Shown piece by piece: positions 1 to 13,408 of a stretch of DNA of 64,000 bases; the stretch's first letter is position 1; each line of letters begins with the position of its first letter. Below the pieces are notes generated by a model. The model did no database searches and had not been told where the DNA came from. It was given only the letters and a program-made list of their open reading frames with translations. The stretch is from Dryococelus australis (taxonomy: Eukaryota; Arthropoda; Insecta; Phasmatodea; Phasmatidae). A program made the translations under genes and the position numbers. The DNA lies in NCBI GenBank assembly GCA_029891345.1, contig CM057009.1:210050709-210114708 (forward strand). Reading direction: 5' to 3'.

Positions 1-978
1 GCTACCACCACCCAAATTTATAATTCAACAAAGGGATTCGGAACCTGATACTAGATGTTAATTCTTTAATAGCTCGACGAACGCCTATTGCGCGTGGCGG
101 CCTAAGACTTTCTTCAGAGAGGAGTGGGAGTTTGTGGAGCATGCTGACCGAGGACTTGAATGACCCACCAGTTAATATAAATATGCATGGTTCGCATATT
201 AGTGTTAAACAGAAGGGAGCACCAAAACAAAAACTATTCAATTTATATTAAATTCCTATAACATTCGATTGCTTCTGGGATGTAGGCTGGGGAAAGAATC
301 TTTCTTTGAACTCTACAAACACATAGTTGAAGTGTTTTACACTGTGAAACACACATCAGTTAGCTTACTCACTTATCTTAAAAATATGCATCTTACATAT
401 TACCACTCTGAAGTTACCTTAAAATAATAAAATTAGATCTAATTTTTTTCACGCGATATCCTCAACACACTAAAATGAGGAGGGCAGAATCTTAAACTGT
501 TCAATATTAAATATTTTGTCGTATTTCTGGATATAGCCTTGGATTATGATGATGGGCACGCAATAAACACAAGGGAAAACTTTTATTTTACTAATTGTGT
601 ACCCATGATTCAATGTGTGAGACCTGCTCTTACAGAATGGGCAAAGCTTCTGGGGAACTGCACCAAAGTATTCCTGAAAATGTGATTCTCTACTGCATGA
701 ATCAGGATCCATATACTTGATTCTAAATTCCTTGATAATTATCAAATTTTTTTGAGATTCAAGGACATCCAATCAGACAATAAATTCTGAAATAGCGTAA
801 ATGTTTTATTCAATAAATTATTATCTTTATCAAACTCTATGAAGGAAGCACCTTGGATAAGCAATAGTTGACAATGTTATGACAATCCCGAAAATAAACT
901 TCTTACACTCTATGAAGTCTCACTCATTCCATACCTAAAATATTGACATACCTCGGAGAATAATGCCGAAGTCTGGGA

Positions 979-1016
<38 letters not shown>

Positions 1017-3312
1017 TCTCACTAATATTAGGAAGTCAGAATAAAAATGCAAGTCTATGAGAGGGCATTGTCCACTCTCATCGAACCGTCACCCACAGCT
1101 CGTGCGCCCATGAAGCTGTAATTAAAATGTGTACGAAGAAGCAGGGTCTTCCTCTCAGATACCTAGTCTTTCGGCCGGCCATTTCCTCTACCATATCTCT
1201 CCACCAATAGGGACTCTTTTCTCCCCATTTGTACTATTTCCTCCTCTAACACACGCCCACTGGGCGAGGCTGCCCACTATTTGCACTACTCATACAAATG
1301 TATTTTCACAACCAGCCATTATTCTGGGCATCTTCGAGAATCTCTATCAAAGTATTAAACTATTTCCACAAAGTTAAATATAAAAATATTCCAAGAAGAA
1401 AAGTTATTATACTCAAGATTAGAATTCTTAAGGGACTGTCTCCTATAGGTTTTCTGACAATAGAGATTCACAACAGGCTTCTTAACACAGTTAAGCAAGT
1501 AAACTTTCAGAGGAGACTGGCAGCTTTCCGATTCTGGCATGGTTTGTTTTTTTTCGGAATTAGAGCTTCTGACCAAGGGAACAGCTCACAGTCCTCAGTT
1601 CCCCTCCTTTTATTCTTCTATTTCTTTCGTAGTTTTAGAAGCTTCCAAGGAAAGACTTTGCTCCCTCTGGGTAACACCTGCCGAACTTACTACACCTCCA
1701 ATCATTCCACAACTTCTCTGGTTACAGAAGCTCAAAATGATAGGACATGTATGTTGCTCCCTGTGGGTGATGCCTACTTGGCATACTTATTTTTATTGTG
1801 TGGCTACAGCACGAAGTAAGAGTCAGTGTAGTGACAAACAGTACACACAGCCGATTTGGTGTGTATTGATGTGTGTTGTGAAGGGGGTAGTAGGGGAAAG
1901 TTTTTCATGGGGGCGACTCCGCGAAAGGCGTTCACTGTTGTTCAGTTAGTGCTGATGTACGCCACGCCCAGCAGACATCTCTACCAATCAGCAGAGAGAT
2001 CTCAGGCTTCACGTGTGCATTTTCAAGTGTTGTTGCCAGATACTCACTGCCCAGATTCTGGACGTTGACCCAGTCCCTGTCCGTTTCCTGTGCGACATTG
2101 CTATTAGTAAGAGATAATTTCTAGAAGGGCAACGACCTGTCAAATCGCCTCACTATACGTAGTCGCGTATCAGAAAGCATTCTTTAGATAGTACCCCACT
2201 AACTTCACCTGCTGCAGAGATATTTTAGGCATTCAAAGAACTTTTTTTTTTTTACCGCGCTCACGAAAAACCCCAGTTACCCATATTGCATCGAGCCCAT
2301 GAAAGTAGAAGTTTACAGGAAGATTGACAAAGTACACATAATGTTTTGAGGTAAGCAACCTGAGCATAATTAGAATGTTATACAAACCTGTAGAGTATAT
2401 GCAAAAGCTCAATTTATTACTGTGGTGCCATACCACCATGGCTGCTGGGAAAGTGGGCGTAAACTGTTGGCACGGCAAGCGTGCTAATGGTCTGTTGCGA
2501 GAGCAGTAATGGACTTATAGACCACATGGGGTGTGTGTGCGTGAACGCTCACAAGTACCTTTAAGCCGATGCGGTTTTTCCTGGCCCGAGGCCCTTTGCG
2601 ACCAATATAGCAGCTGGCAGTTCCTAGACGCCACTCGTGCAGAACAGTTGTGCTTGTGTACGGTTTGGCAGTTCTAATTAAAATCTTTACACACGCGATG
2701 CATACCATGTTTTTGTTGTCTCCTTAGCTTGCCCTTGCGCTAGAGTATCTGAGGAGCTGCAGTGATAACCCCGACCTGATCAGGGCAAGCACGGATACCG
2801 GGTTCGTGACATGTGTCACACGAAAACTCCGCGTTGCAGGAGGTATAAAACTACCATGCCAAACAGCCTGCCGAGACAGACTATGGCGCAGAAACGAACA
2901 ACACACGCTCGAAAGCAGTGCCTCTTTAGTCCGCATAGCGTCGCATGAGGGACTCCGCCCGCGCCGCGCCACAGCATTCCCACGGTCTGTCGCGCTCGCG
3001 AATAGAGGGAGCTACCATCTTCCGCGACACATATGTTCTCCGAGCCGCGTTCCACAACGTAGCTCTGCGAGCTGAAGCACTCTCGAGTGTCCTTCAGCAG
3101 CACAGTTATCTGCGCCGCCCACGCTCCTGCGATTCGTCACATATCTAATCTTTCTCCTGTGCCACGTGGAACTACTATGAATAGGTGCAGAAGTGGTTAG
3201 AAGGAATAGACTGATTCTGGGAGACTTCGGTACATTTGTATCGGGCTCCTACGAACCATCGCACTTGCGTCCGTGGTAGTTTTGCTGTCGGTTTTGGAAC
3301 ACAGTAGCAGTC
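1..3312. other. Host-like intergenic DNA, no gene recognised
   Basis: I see no gene in this stretch. Its ORFs are short, overlap in several frames and show no domain. It holds a CT microsatellite at 979-1020 and a GC-richer patch at about 2,750-3,160. That patch contains a TATA-like box (ggtataaaact, about 2,841-2,851) and may be the left LTR or leader of the gypsy element that starts at 3,313. I could not find a matching right LTR to prove this. Confidence 0.5.
979..1020. repeat. (CT)n microsatellite
   Basis: About 40 bases of nearly pure CT dinucleotides with two small interruptions. No coding relevance is visible. Confidence 0.95.
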
Positions 3313-4993
3313 ATGTCCGAACCTCGATAGTCAACTGCCTCCGTCAATCGCGTCACTGTCCCGATCCCGCCTTTCTGGGCCCTAGGTCCAGGTATGTGGT
3401 TCGCACAGGTGGAAAATCAGTTCGCACTTGCTAGAATAACATCCAACGAGAAGAAATTTAATTCTGTGGCAGGCAACCTACACTGTAAATATGCTAATGA
3501 AGTGTGTGACTTTCTGATTCGTCCTCCAGCCCAGAACAAATACACTAAACTCAAAACAGAGCTTATTAAATGACTGAGTACCTCATAGGGAAAGAAAACA
3601 AAACAGCTGATAGAACATGAAGAGATCGGCGACCAAAGGCCCGCGCAGTTCCTTCGGCACCTCCGGATCCTAGCATGTACAGCTGTCACAGATGAGCTTC
3701 TCAAGTCGTTGTGGTTGGGCCACCTTCCACCACCGACACAAGTGATCCTGGCAACCCAAGTAAGTTCCACCCTTGATACTCTCATTGATCTCGCAGATGC
3801 CATTGTGTACACCAATCCGAGGCTGTAAGTGGCAGAAACCAACCCACTTGAGGCCAACATTGAAAAAAATGTCGATGCTTATGACCTCCAAAAATGGTGA
3901 AGTGGCTACACAAATATGTCAAGAGATTACAGCAGCCACAACTTATCATGGTCGACATGATGGTTGCCAGCACAATTCTCCATCAGCATCACACCACCAC
4001 CATTCCTGCAGCAGGAGTTAACCTAGGGCCTACTGATACCATCGGCGCTTCGGTGATGAGGGGCGGAAATGTACCATGCCCTGTACATACTCCATTGGAA
4101 ACTACCAAGGGACTCATTGAAATTGGCCCACAAACTCACTCAAACTTCTAGTAACTGCCTTTTCGTCATGAACACAGAGATAAAAGTACATTTTCTAGTA
4201 GACAGAGGTGCGGGCATTTGTGTTTTTCCATGTGCTCGGTTACCAGGCAGGTGTCCAATATCTAACTAATCTCTGTTTGCAGCAAATGGCTCAACCATAG
4301 AAATGCATGGCTTTGTGACATTAACACTCGACTTCGGACTCAGGCGAGATTTATTGTGGCATTTTGTGGTGTCTTATGTGACTAAGCAGATTATTGGAGC
4401 AGATTTCCTCCACCATTACGATCCCCTGGTGGATATCAGAAATTGGCACCTTGTAGACAGCAACACACATCTTTGGCTGCAGACCGCCACAAGGCCACGT
4501 GTGATATAAGCAGTATCAGGAAGCTTCGTCAGTCAGTTCGCTACTCTGATTTGCTCAAAAGGTATGCTACCATAACTCGCCTATTTGACAATAGCAGTCT
4601 GCCCAGAACAACACATTTCACCACATCAATACCACCACTAGGCAACCCGAGCACAGTAGGCCACGGCGTTTGGCTCCGGACAATCTGTGAATTGCGAAGA
4701 AAGATTTGGAAGCTATGCTCAAGATCGGGGCAGCTCAGCCTTCTGACAGCTCATGATCTGCGCCCTTGCACATGTTAACTACTAAAGGTGAGGAATAGAG
4801 GCCTTGTGGTAACTACTGCATGCTCAATTCTAGTGCAATTCCAGACAAATATCCCAATTCCACACATCCAGGACTTCTCCCACACTCTCCATGGCAAAGC
4901 TATATTTTCTGTTTTTGACCTTGTCAAGGCCTACAGCCAAATTACTGTTGCCGAGGCAAGTATCTGCAAGACAGCAATCACTACACCATTCTG
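3313..4993 (+). pseudogene. Ty3/gypsy retrotransposon gag-pol relic (Gag, zinc knuckle, protease, truncated RT)
   Basis: This is a decayed Gag-Pol of an arthropod-type Ty3/gypsy element. An ATG at 3,313 opens a Gag frame with an early in-frame TAG. It then reads through a WFAQVENQFALARI-type motif and the LLKSLWLGHLPPP block typical of gypsy Gag, to about 3,830. A knuckle-like YHRRFGDEGRKC..PC motif lies at about 4,036-4,085. The aspartic protease follows at about 4,157-4,510: FLVDRGAG, where active proteases have DTG or DSG, then GADFLHHYDPLVDIRN. The start of the reverse transcriptase is at about 4,600-4,993: IPHIQDFSHTLHG, then FDLVKAYSQITV, then KTAITTPF. The element stops abruptly inside RT, before the catalytic YxDD. 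RNase H and integrase are absent. Multiple stops and frameshifts mean it cannot make protein. The family assignment is secure from motif order; the exact clade is not. Confidence 0.9.
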
Positions 4994-5606
4994 ACTCTAT
5001 TGTACCATTTCGTGGCACAGTAAGCATTTTGCTTATCTGTTTCTAGTTTTTTCTCATTTATGTGTTTACCTTTGAAAGGAAAAAATAATTTCTCTTGGCA
5101 GAGCCCTTTCCTTGATATTTTTGAGCAACCAGTTATTCTATTGTTTTCAATTTTATATCTGTTATGTGTATAGTGTTATGATAATGATTTAACATGCGCA
5201 ATAGAATATAAATGTTATAAAATATTTTCTTTTCAATTAATAATCCTTGTCAAGATATTTGGAATGTCTGCTAGTTATATTTTTCATTTTATTTGTGGTA
5301 TAGATGGCAGAACTCGTAAGTAATGTATTGTTATTATATGTTTATTTGCTTTAGTTAAGAATAATAAAATATTTTCTACTTATTTGAAGCATAACCATTA
5401 CATTTTGAAACAAAAAAAAAAGTGATGATTTCCGATATTCAAAAGTTCGGAAATTTCATTGAAAGTATTTGCTGGGTGGTAGTCATGCCAGAAATTATAA
5501 TGCCACATGCATTTTTACTCGAACAGGCAAGACAAGTAATTTAAATATTTCTTTACTGTGATAATGCTGTTTCGGCCCCGTCCGGAGAACCGAACCAGCA
5601 CCACAC
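4994..5606. other. AT-rich spacer between gypsy relic and LTR-like repeat
   Basis: AT-rich DNA with no ORF that looks coding and no recognised motif. The gypsy reverse transcriptase ends abruptly at its left edge, so this is either a deletion scar or unrelated host sequence. Confidence 0.5.
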
Positions 5607-6659
5607 TGTAATGCCTTTCCTTTCCAACTCTACTCTGACCACTGAACCAAGTAAATTAATTAAAATATTTCCAATACAAGGGAAGGGGAGAACGTACATG
5701 TTAGACTGGGGTGTAGCTTATGAAATCATTAACCAACTGGGGTTCATAAAAACAACACTTTATTAACATGTATATATACATATATATATACATATATGTG
5801 TAAATAGGAATGGTACAATACGTTACACTGATTACTAAATACACAAGATTCAATTAACACTTACGCATACGAGGCTCGGTGCCTTTAAGTAGGAATACAG
5901 GAATAATCTCAAGTCCCTAGCCCTGCCAATAATATTTATTATTATTAAGGGGGGGATTGTCAGGGTCTCGAAGGACGACATGCACCCTAACAGCTAGCAC
6001 GAGCTATACTCATAAATAACACAGGAAAAACCTGAATGCTCCTCCAAGCCTCGATGTCTTGATGATCCTGTTGTCAGCTCTGGCAACTAACGTAGTATTA
6101 CTTCTGGTGTCGGTGTGTCTCTGGGGGGGGGGGGGGCAGCATTCCCGGTTTTATATACGCCGTGCCCTCAGTAGGTCAGTGTGATGTTTCGCAAGCACTC
6201 AAAATCCTTATTTTGCGTCGTACCTTAACATGTAATTTCGTGTGCAGCTCTCTTCTGGCACCCCCCCCCCCCCCCCGTCTTCCAAGCCGAACAAACAGCC
6301 GTCCCAGCTTTGGCAGTTGTGGAGAAAAAATTCAATAAACAAGTTGGATCCTTCCAAGAGTTGTAGAAACGATGCAGGCTGAGGAGCTTAGGTCAGGGGC
6401 GGATGACCACGAATGGTGGCATTCGCTGTAATATATAAGAGCAGTATCGTAGGGGCAAGGCGAAACTCGAGACATCGTCGAAAAACAAACAATGGAATAA
6501 AGTATGTAAGAGAATTGAATAAGGCGAAATGATAGCAAGTGGCAAGTTAGGGAGAGATCATAAGTGTTATACATTGAAACATAAATTAAGTAATATACAA
6601 AAGTTTTACAAGAGTAGTGTGGCCAAAATTATCTGTAATCTATCTGACCATGTTGATCA
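5607..6659 (+). repeat. Left copy of ~1.05 kb direct repeat, LTR-like
   Basis: This segment is repeated in the same orientation at 13,409-14,449 with high identity, including the start (tgtaatgcct), a middle block (tttatatacgccgtgccctc) and the end (ctgtaatcta...ttgatca). It begins with TG and ends with CA, as LTRs do, and carries a TATA-like box (atatataaga, about 6,433-6,442) about 220 bases before the end. Copies differ by small indels, for example in the poly-G tract at 6,124-6,136 and the poly-C tract at 6,261-6,276. I see no convincing primer-binding site just after it and no matching target-site duplication, so 'LTR' is an inference from structure. Confidence 0.65.
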
Positions 6660-8511
6660 ACACAACTACAGGAGGGAAGAAAGCATGTCCACCGCCACAT
6701 GTAATGTAAAAAAAAATGTAACCCCTTAAAGCTAGGCGATGGACATGGGTAGAGGAAGTTTGAAAGTTTGGGCGCGCGCACTGTACAGGTGCGCTGAACA
6801 ACATGGCAGAGTAATAAAAAGTTGTACAAGTTGATAGGATCAACAAAAGTTCCTTCTGGATTAAGTATTAATAAGTTGGCAATAGCAATGACAAAAGGGA
6901 ATGATAAAATCTATAATTGAAAGTAAAAGTTAAGGTACACAAGGGAAAATTAATGCAAAGGGGAAAGACTACCTGTGTGAAAGATAGGTGGCACTCCAGA
7001 GGTTTTTAGTGCTAGACGGCTGCGCCGTATTTTGTTTGCCGTGCAGCAGCAAGAAGACTTACGGCGCAGTTTATAGCCCGTTTCAAGTGCATGCTTGGTT
7101 TGTGCACAAGGATTACTTACATACATACACCGGTACAATGAGGATATGAGGCGACAGATAGATAAGTACAAACATTGTTTCATATTGACACAACTTGAGA
7201 AAACTGTGTTAAAACCTTTGGCGATTATTACTGTGATGGATAACATGACGTAGCCACACAGTTAAGTTTAAAACTTAATAATGCACGACAAGTAGTGATA
7301 GTAATATAAACGTAACCTAAACAGTACACAATAGGTAGTCGACAATGAATAGAAAATAATAATGAACAGTAAGTATAGAGGTAGACAATAACTTCGAATG
7401 AAATGCATGTGGCATGTTGTGAAAGCATTATGATACACTTTAGTGAAGATAATAGTGTTCCGTGAGGAAGGTCGTTGTAACACATACATAAATATTAGGA
7501 GAGACATGCGACCTACTACAGGTGGTGACATAACGGCATAGATGAACACATATTAAACCGTGAATTAATAAACATATTGAACGGTATTGGTAACTTAGGT
7601 ATACATAATATATGCATATATATAGGCATTTTATAAGCTAGGAAACACTGTGAGTTTAAACAGAAAACCTTTGAAAAAATATATAATTGAATATGGAGAG
7701 GTGCATATACCATGGTAAGCAAGTTTGTGTAGGTGGTTTTCCTGGGCAGTGTGCTGAATGTTCAGACCTCTCTCTGTCATAGTGTTCACATGTAGTATAC
7801 ACACATGAAGGATGGAAAGTTCGTGGAGACACATGAAATATCGTGAAAGCACTATCTGTACATGGCACTGCCTTTTAGGAAAGTTCACTGAACTGAAAGT
7901 TGTCATTAGTGTCCATCACTGTTGAGAGAGGTACATAGAAAATTCCACCAAAATGGGTAAATTGAATAAATAGATGCAATGTTGGCAAGAAATATAACAA
8001 CATGCCCGAAGGCAATATTAACAAAAACAAACGACATATAAGTTATAATAAAAAAAAATTGTAAAGCCATTTTATATGTAGAATAGCGAACTATACCTAT
8101 ACACCAAAACATATTTGCAAACATCTTAGATGCTAGTGGTAGGTTTTTTGGTAAAAGAAAAAATTATTGAACATCATAGATACAAAAGAACATAATAAAA
8201 TCTGCAGATATGGGAAATGGATAATAAAAGGGTGGAGACCTCCTTATAAGCTAACGAGAAAATATCACTAAGTGGCAGAACACATGGCGTCCTCTATAAG
8301 GTAAATGTAATATACCAAGACACATCTCTGCACACAAGGCAGGAGTGTTAAATCAATAATTTGTTTGTACAGAATGCCATGAGGCATGTTAAAATATATA
8401 TCATAAGTAATGATAAAGACCAACCTGTAGGCCAAAGAGAAAAATACTGGAAGGTACCCTTAGTATAAAAACCCATGACTGTGACACTCCATTGAGAGGA
8501 GAAAAATCCAG

Positions 8512-8581
<70 letters not shown>
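8512..8581. repeat. (TA)n microsatellite
   Basis: About 70 bases of uninterrupted TA dinucleotides. Long ORFs crossing it (runs of alternating Ile-Tyr) are artefacts of the repeat. Confidence 0.97.
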
Positions 8582-8583
<2 letters not shown>

Positions 8584-9899
8584 TGCACCAAGTACAGATA
8601 TTCATGAACACAATAATAACTACTAAGACTATAACGTTTATTATGTAACAATGCAAAATTACCTGATGGCAGAATTTTACTTGGTTTTCACTGTTTTTTT
8701 TTTGTTTCTGTATTCCCATTGCTTTGTTTTGTAGTTTTGTTTTGTTGTTTTCATTGGTGAACTGCCACTATATGTCAAAAAGAAAGACTATGTCATATCT
8801 TGGAAATATCATAGATGATATTTTGAATCCTCACACACAAACAGCCTTTGACTGCTAAGTAACCAAAAGAAATATATAACTTTTCATTGTACAATTAAAT
8901 TATAATTACCACTAAAATGAAAATGCCTGTAGTAATGTGACTCAAGTCATATCATATGAAATAATACTTGTAGACCTGTAGATCTAAGGGACAAGCATTG
9001 TAAATAATAATTGTGTATTTCTCCTCGATAGAGAGTAAAAGCAATAAATCCTAACTGTCCATCAGGAGCAGACACATATGAAATTAAGAATAAAAAATTA
9101 TCACTTGAAGATGAAGGTGTAATAACTCAGTTACTGCTCAAAAGGCATGAAGAGATCATCAAAGTATCAAACAGTAATAATATTAATAATAAGACCTAAA
9201 AGCAAGTATTCGTAAACACAAGTTATGCCAGGAAGCATGCTATTTTAATTCTCAACTATAAACCTAAATAAGTAAATAGAGAACTGTTAAGGTAAGCTGG
9301 CAAAAATGTAAAATGCTAATAAATAAAATGATAGATACTGGAACTCCATGTTAAGTGGAGCGAAAATAAAGAAAACGCACTATAATAATTGCAGGTACGA
9401 ATGGGAAATGAAGAGCCTATTGGAAATAATGGAACATGCAAAATTAAGCTGAAATGAACTATTCTGTAGCAGGTAATATGCCGTATTCTTCTGTTTGTTG
9501 TGTGAAAGTAGGTAGGCTGGCATATAGTAGAACATAATAATATAGGGGGTAAATGTATACCAAAATGTCTGCACGCACTAGGCAGAATGTGAATAACGCT
9601 GTAGAAATTAAACAATTTAGATTTCTCTAAGATAGCTGTTGGATATAAATACATAGGTAAGGCAAGTGAGCCTGCTACGAGGCTTGCAAAATGAACTCAT
9701 AAAATGGGAAAGTTAAGGCCTGACCTTTACATGGTAGTATCAAATATTCGTGAGGTATTAGTAAAAGAAAGATGTAAGTATCAGCTGAGACATCACGTTA
9801 AAGGGAATTAAAAGCTAATTGTGTGTAGTAAATGTGACGTACTAACTGAAGTGCAAACATTTCTGAATCCAGGTAACATCTGAAATAAGTAAGCAATTA

Positions 9900-10340
9900 T
9901 TGGGTACGGCAAGGTAACGCCGGTCTGGAGAACGGACAGTACTGCCATGATGAAGAACGCACTCACGGTAGCGAGGCGCAGGTGGGGAGGGTCCAGGGCA
10001 GGGAAAAGTGCCCCCACTCCCTGAAGGCAGCACAACATGTGCTGGCCGTTGCCCTGACAACATTAGGCGCCTGTGCAGAGCGACTCTGCCCCAGCGCAGT
10101 GCAGTCAACCGTGGCGGCCAGCGTGACGGACATCGCCATGCTGCTACGGGAACGACGAGAGGCAAGAAGAGGAGTTGGTAAGCCTGGATCCCTCCTACTG
10201 GGAGCGGACAGAAGACAGTCGCTCGAAAGGTCGGTGAGCGGCAGGAATGCGGCTGTCAACCCACGCTGTGGACATTGCTGGCTCTTACAGGACCATAGCT
10301 CGGTGACCGGGTTTGCCCCTCGGGTGTCTGAAAGTTAGAC
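9900..10340. other. GC-rich island of unknown nature
   Basis: A compact GC-rich, CpG-containing patch inside AT-rich DNA, open in several frames on both strands (for example 9,982-10,338 plus and 9,963-10,259 minus). GC-rich composition alone creates such ORFs. No motif is recognisable, so I do not call a gene. Confidence 0.4.
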
Positions 10341-11205
10341 ATAGTCTGAGAAAACATTCTGTTATGTATTAAAGAACCAAGCGGATGTCACCGTGCATTT
10401 GTTAAATGTCATGAGGGAATATCAAAGTGTGGAATGAATTGAGAATGCAAACATAATTAGCTGTTCTTTGAAAAGACACTGTGATGCCAACTTTATACTG
10501 TTAGCAAAATCAAAACTGGGAACCTATAGTACCACATAACTACCCTATGTATGCACATCATTAGGGAAAAGAGTATCACATGACATGGAAGGATAATACT
10601 CATTAATATTAAATTAAATCATTATAAATAAATAAACAAAAAGTAATGGTTTGCAATTAAATACAAGATAATGGCTGTGCACGTGGAGATTTAGATGAGA
10701 CAAACATGGGAAAGCTGAGAAAATGAGATGGGTACACATTAATGGAAAACAGGGGAAAACAGCTTTTGTGACACACTAACACAGGAATACAATACGGAAC
10801 AAGGAAAACTGGTCTCATGGCTTTCCCTCACCGAGGTCAGAAACGGCCAGTGCACTCGTGTACACTGCCAGGGGAAATTACTGTGTCGTAAGTACGAACC
10901 CCACAGTAAAAAGATACAAACGCCTCTTCTGCCTGAAGCTCCTTCAAGGCCAACTGGGCAAAAAAAAATGGGAAAGTGCCTGGCGGGATCCTCCTCCTAT
11001 CGAAGGCCTGGAATGGTGCATCTTATGCAATACAAAGGGGTTTCAAAGGGCTGAACTCGGGGGGTAAGTATCCATTCAACTGGGGCTAAAACAGTTAGCC
11101 GCAGCAATTCATTTCATTGCTGGGTCCATTCCAATCTTTTTTTGTGTCATAATCAAATGTAGCATGCCATTGAGGTGAGTGGAGTGACTGGGGAATGAGA
11201 TGAGC

Positions 11206-11206
11206 A

Positions 11207-11241
<35 letters not shown>

Positions 11242-11258
11242 GTGTGTATATATATATA
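11206..11258. repeat. TG/TA compound microsatellite
   Basis: A TG run followed by TA, TG and TA runs, about 50 bases in all. Confidence 0.95.
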
Positions 11259-13408
11259 GCCTATAATTACTAATGAAATACAACTGGGGGAGGGGGTGCA
11301 TTGGAAAAATTCTATCGGCAACACTGTTTGTATATATGAACTGTCACGGCATTAAAAACCGTGTACAACCATGTGACACTGATAACTGACTCGTGGAAAG
11401 AAATGAACATGAACTGTAGGAACTTTACATGTCGGAACGAAAGTACGAGCAATGCACACAGAGGTATTATCGCGTAAGTGAAGGTACCCGGAAAAAGAAC
11501 GATTAATCTTTAACATATATATATAATCTATAAAGACCATTGGTAAATTGGAAAAACAATGATTTAAAGGGAAAGTTTCTGAGAACTTAAGATGGAAATG
11601 TAAATGATAAAAACGTGATAAGTGAATTGAAGCAAGTTGTTGCAGTACAAATGTTTTTTGCTGACATGGGAAGGAAGCACAGCACGCACTCGCAAATGGG
11701 TGCCAATGCAAGGTGTAGTGTTTTAACAAGTTTCACAATGGGGAGAGGTGGTGGTGATGTGGGCCCTGGAATGTGGGGCGTGTTCACCGAAAAGAGGCCG
11801 GAGCGGAATGCCACGTCTGGGAGGCCGGAATGCACTCTGGCGTAATGACTCGTTTGTGGGGTATCCCGGCCTTTTACGTGCGATATGCACTGCAGTATAT
11901 GCTCCATTACTGCACAGTGAGTTTATTTCATTTATTCTCACAATGAACCAACATTGCCGCCATCACATATAAAAGTAAAACATACAATCACAAAAGGTTG
12001 GCCATCAAGCCTTACATAATTAATTGAGGAGAAATTAATATATATTACGATGTGGTTTTCCCATCCTACACTTCACCGTTCACACCAAGCGTAACTGTAT
12101 ACTTTATCTTAGGAATGCTTATAAAATCACCTAGATAGCTCCCTCTATTTAATATACGTTATCAGTACTCTACTTCATTATCCTGGACTTCGCGGCAAAA
12201 TAAAACAAAATTAATTAAAGGCAATAGTGTTACCAATGTAATACCTTATTATATTTTCTTAATTACTTCACACAACTGGCACGTAGTTTAGGATGTAGTG
12301 TCATAACCTGAGCCAGACTTCATACATTTATATATATATATAAGTTTTTCCTAATTGTCTAAGTGGCACTTGTAATTTCCCGTTACAGTTCTAACTTCAT
12401 TCATATCAGTACGTTGTTTTTTCAAGGTACGGCCATTGTAATGCACTGTGCAATAACATGCTCAAGTCCACAGTCTACTGAAACATTTATTCAAAGTACT
12501 TCAACACTACCGCAATCATGATAGTGAAATCATTATAATAGGTATACAAATAGGTCCCCACAAACTCCGTAAAGTACCAATATTTTACACTTGCATAACA
12601 GACTCTCTATATGACTATATTATATATTAATGTGGGGCCAATTGCTCTCTTGGGACAGTGCAAATGACTACGAATAAAACACTTATGTGCCTTGCAATGA
12701 AAATCCCCTGTATCCATGATGACCTTAAACCACCCGAAATTATGCACAGTAACAGTGTGCCGGGGTACGGACTCGCAATGTCGGTTCGATTCTGCCGACA
12801 TGCTTTCATTGTCTCTGCGCTCGGGCCTGAAACAATTAAGGTCGGAGTTACCCGATAAGGATGTAATAAGTTTGCTCAGTGCAATTTGTGAGCGAGAACG
12901 TGAGGATTCAGAGTATTAGGTGCCATGCATATTTGTGAAAACCTTAAAATTACTTAAAGCAACAAGGGTAAGAGATATAGGAGATCTCCGAAAAACACGC
13001 TCATCATGAGTGTAGAGAACCTTGCAATTACAGGAATAGAGCCCCACATGCACAAAAAAGCGAATATATGCATTAACTAAAAGCAAAAGCAGAGCTACAA
13101 GAGGCGGGGAGGGTGACAAGACTGGCCTGACTAGGCGTGCTATGCAAGCAGCCATCACGCACACGAGGCGAACTGACCTACTCAATGCTGGCTCGCTTAC
13201 AGCACGTGTCCTGGGCGCATGAAACTAACAGCTGTCAGCGTGTGCGGGCGTGGATGTCTGTTACAGACAGGGAGAGGTGGTGTACTTTGATTACTTTCAA
13301 AATTATGAATAATCGTATAAATACACGTAATGAAAATATTATGCGATGACCTGCGAACAGGTGGAGCTTGGATGAAACAAGGTGAGAATAAAACAGCATC
13401 TGCACCAG

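Larger units (their letters stand above)
6660..13408. mobile_element. Interior of LTR-like element, no coding content recognised
   Basis: 6.7 kb lies between the two direct repeats. ORFs here are short, conflicting and without reverse transcriptase, protease or integrase motifs on either strand. It contains a TA microsatellite (8,512-8,581), a TG/TA microsatellite (11,206-11,258) and two GC-richer islands (about 9,900-10,340 and 11,690-11,880). If the flanking repeats are true LTRs, this is a large non-autonomous derivative whose proteins came from another element. Alternatively the two repeats are independent solo copies with host DNA between them. Confidence 0.4.

Noticed and set aside
8348-8719. 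123-codon minus-strand ORF
   Set aside because: Its centre is the TA microsatellite translated as alternating Ile-Tyr; no real protein content.
9842-10338. Cluster of overlapping ORFs on both strands
   Set aside because: GC-rich DNA lacks stops in many frames; no domain or conserved motif supports any of them.
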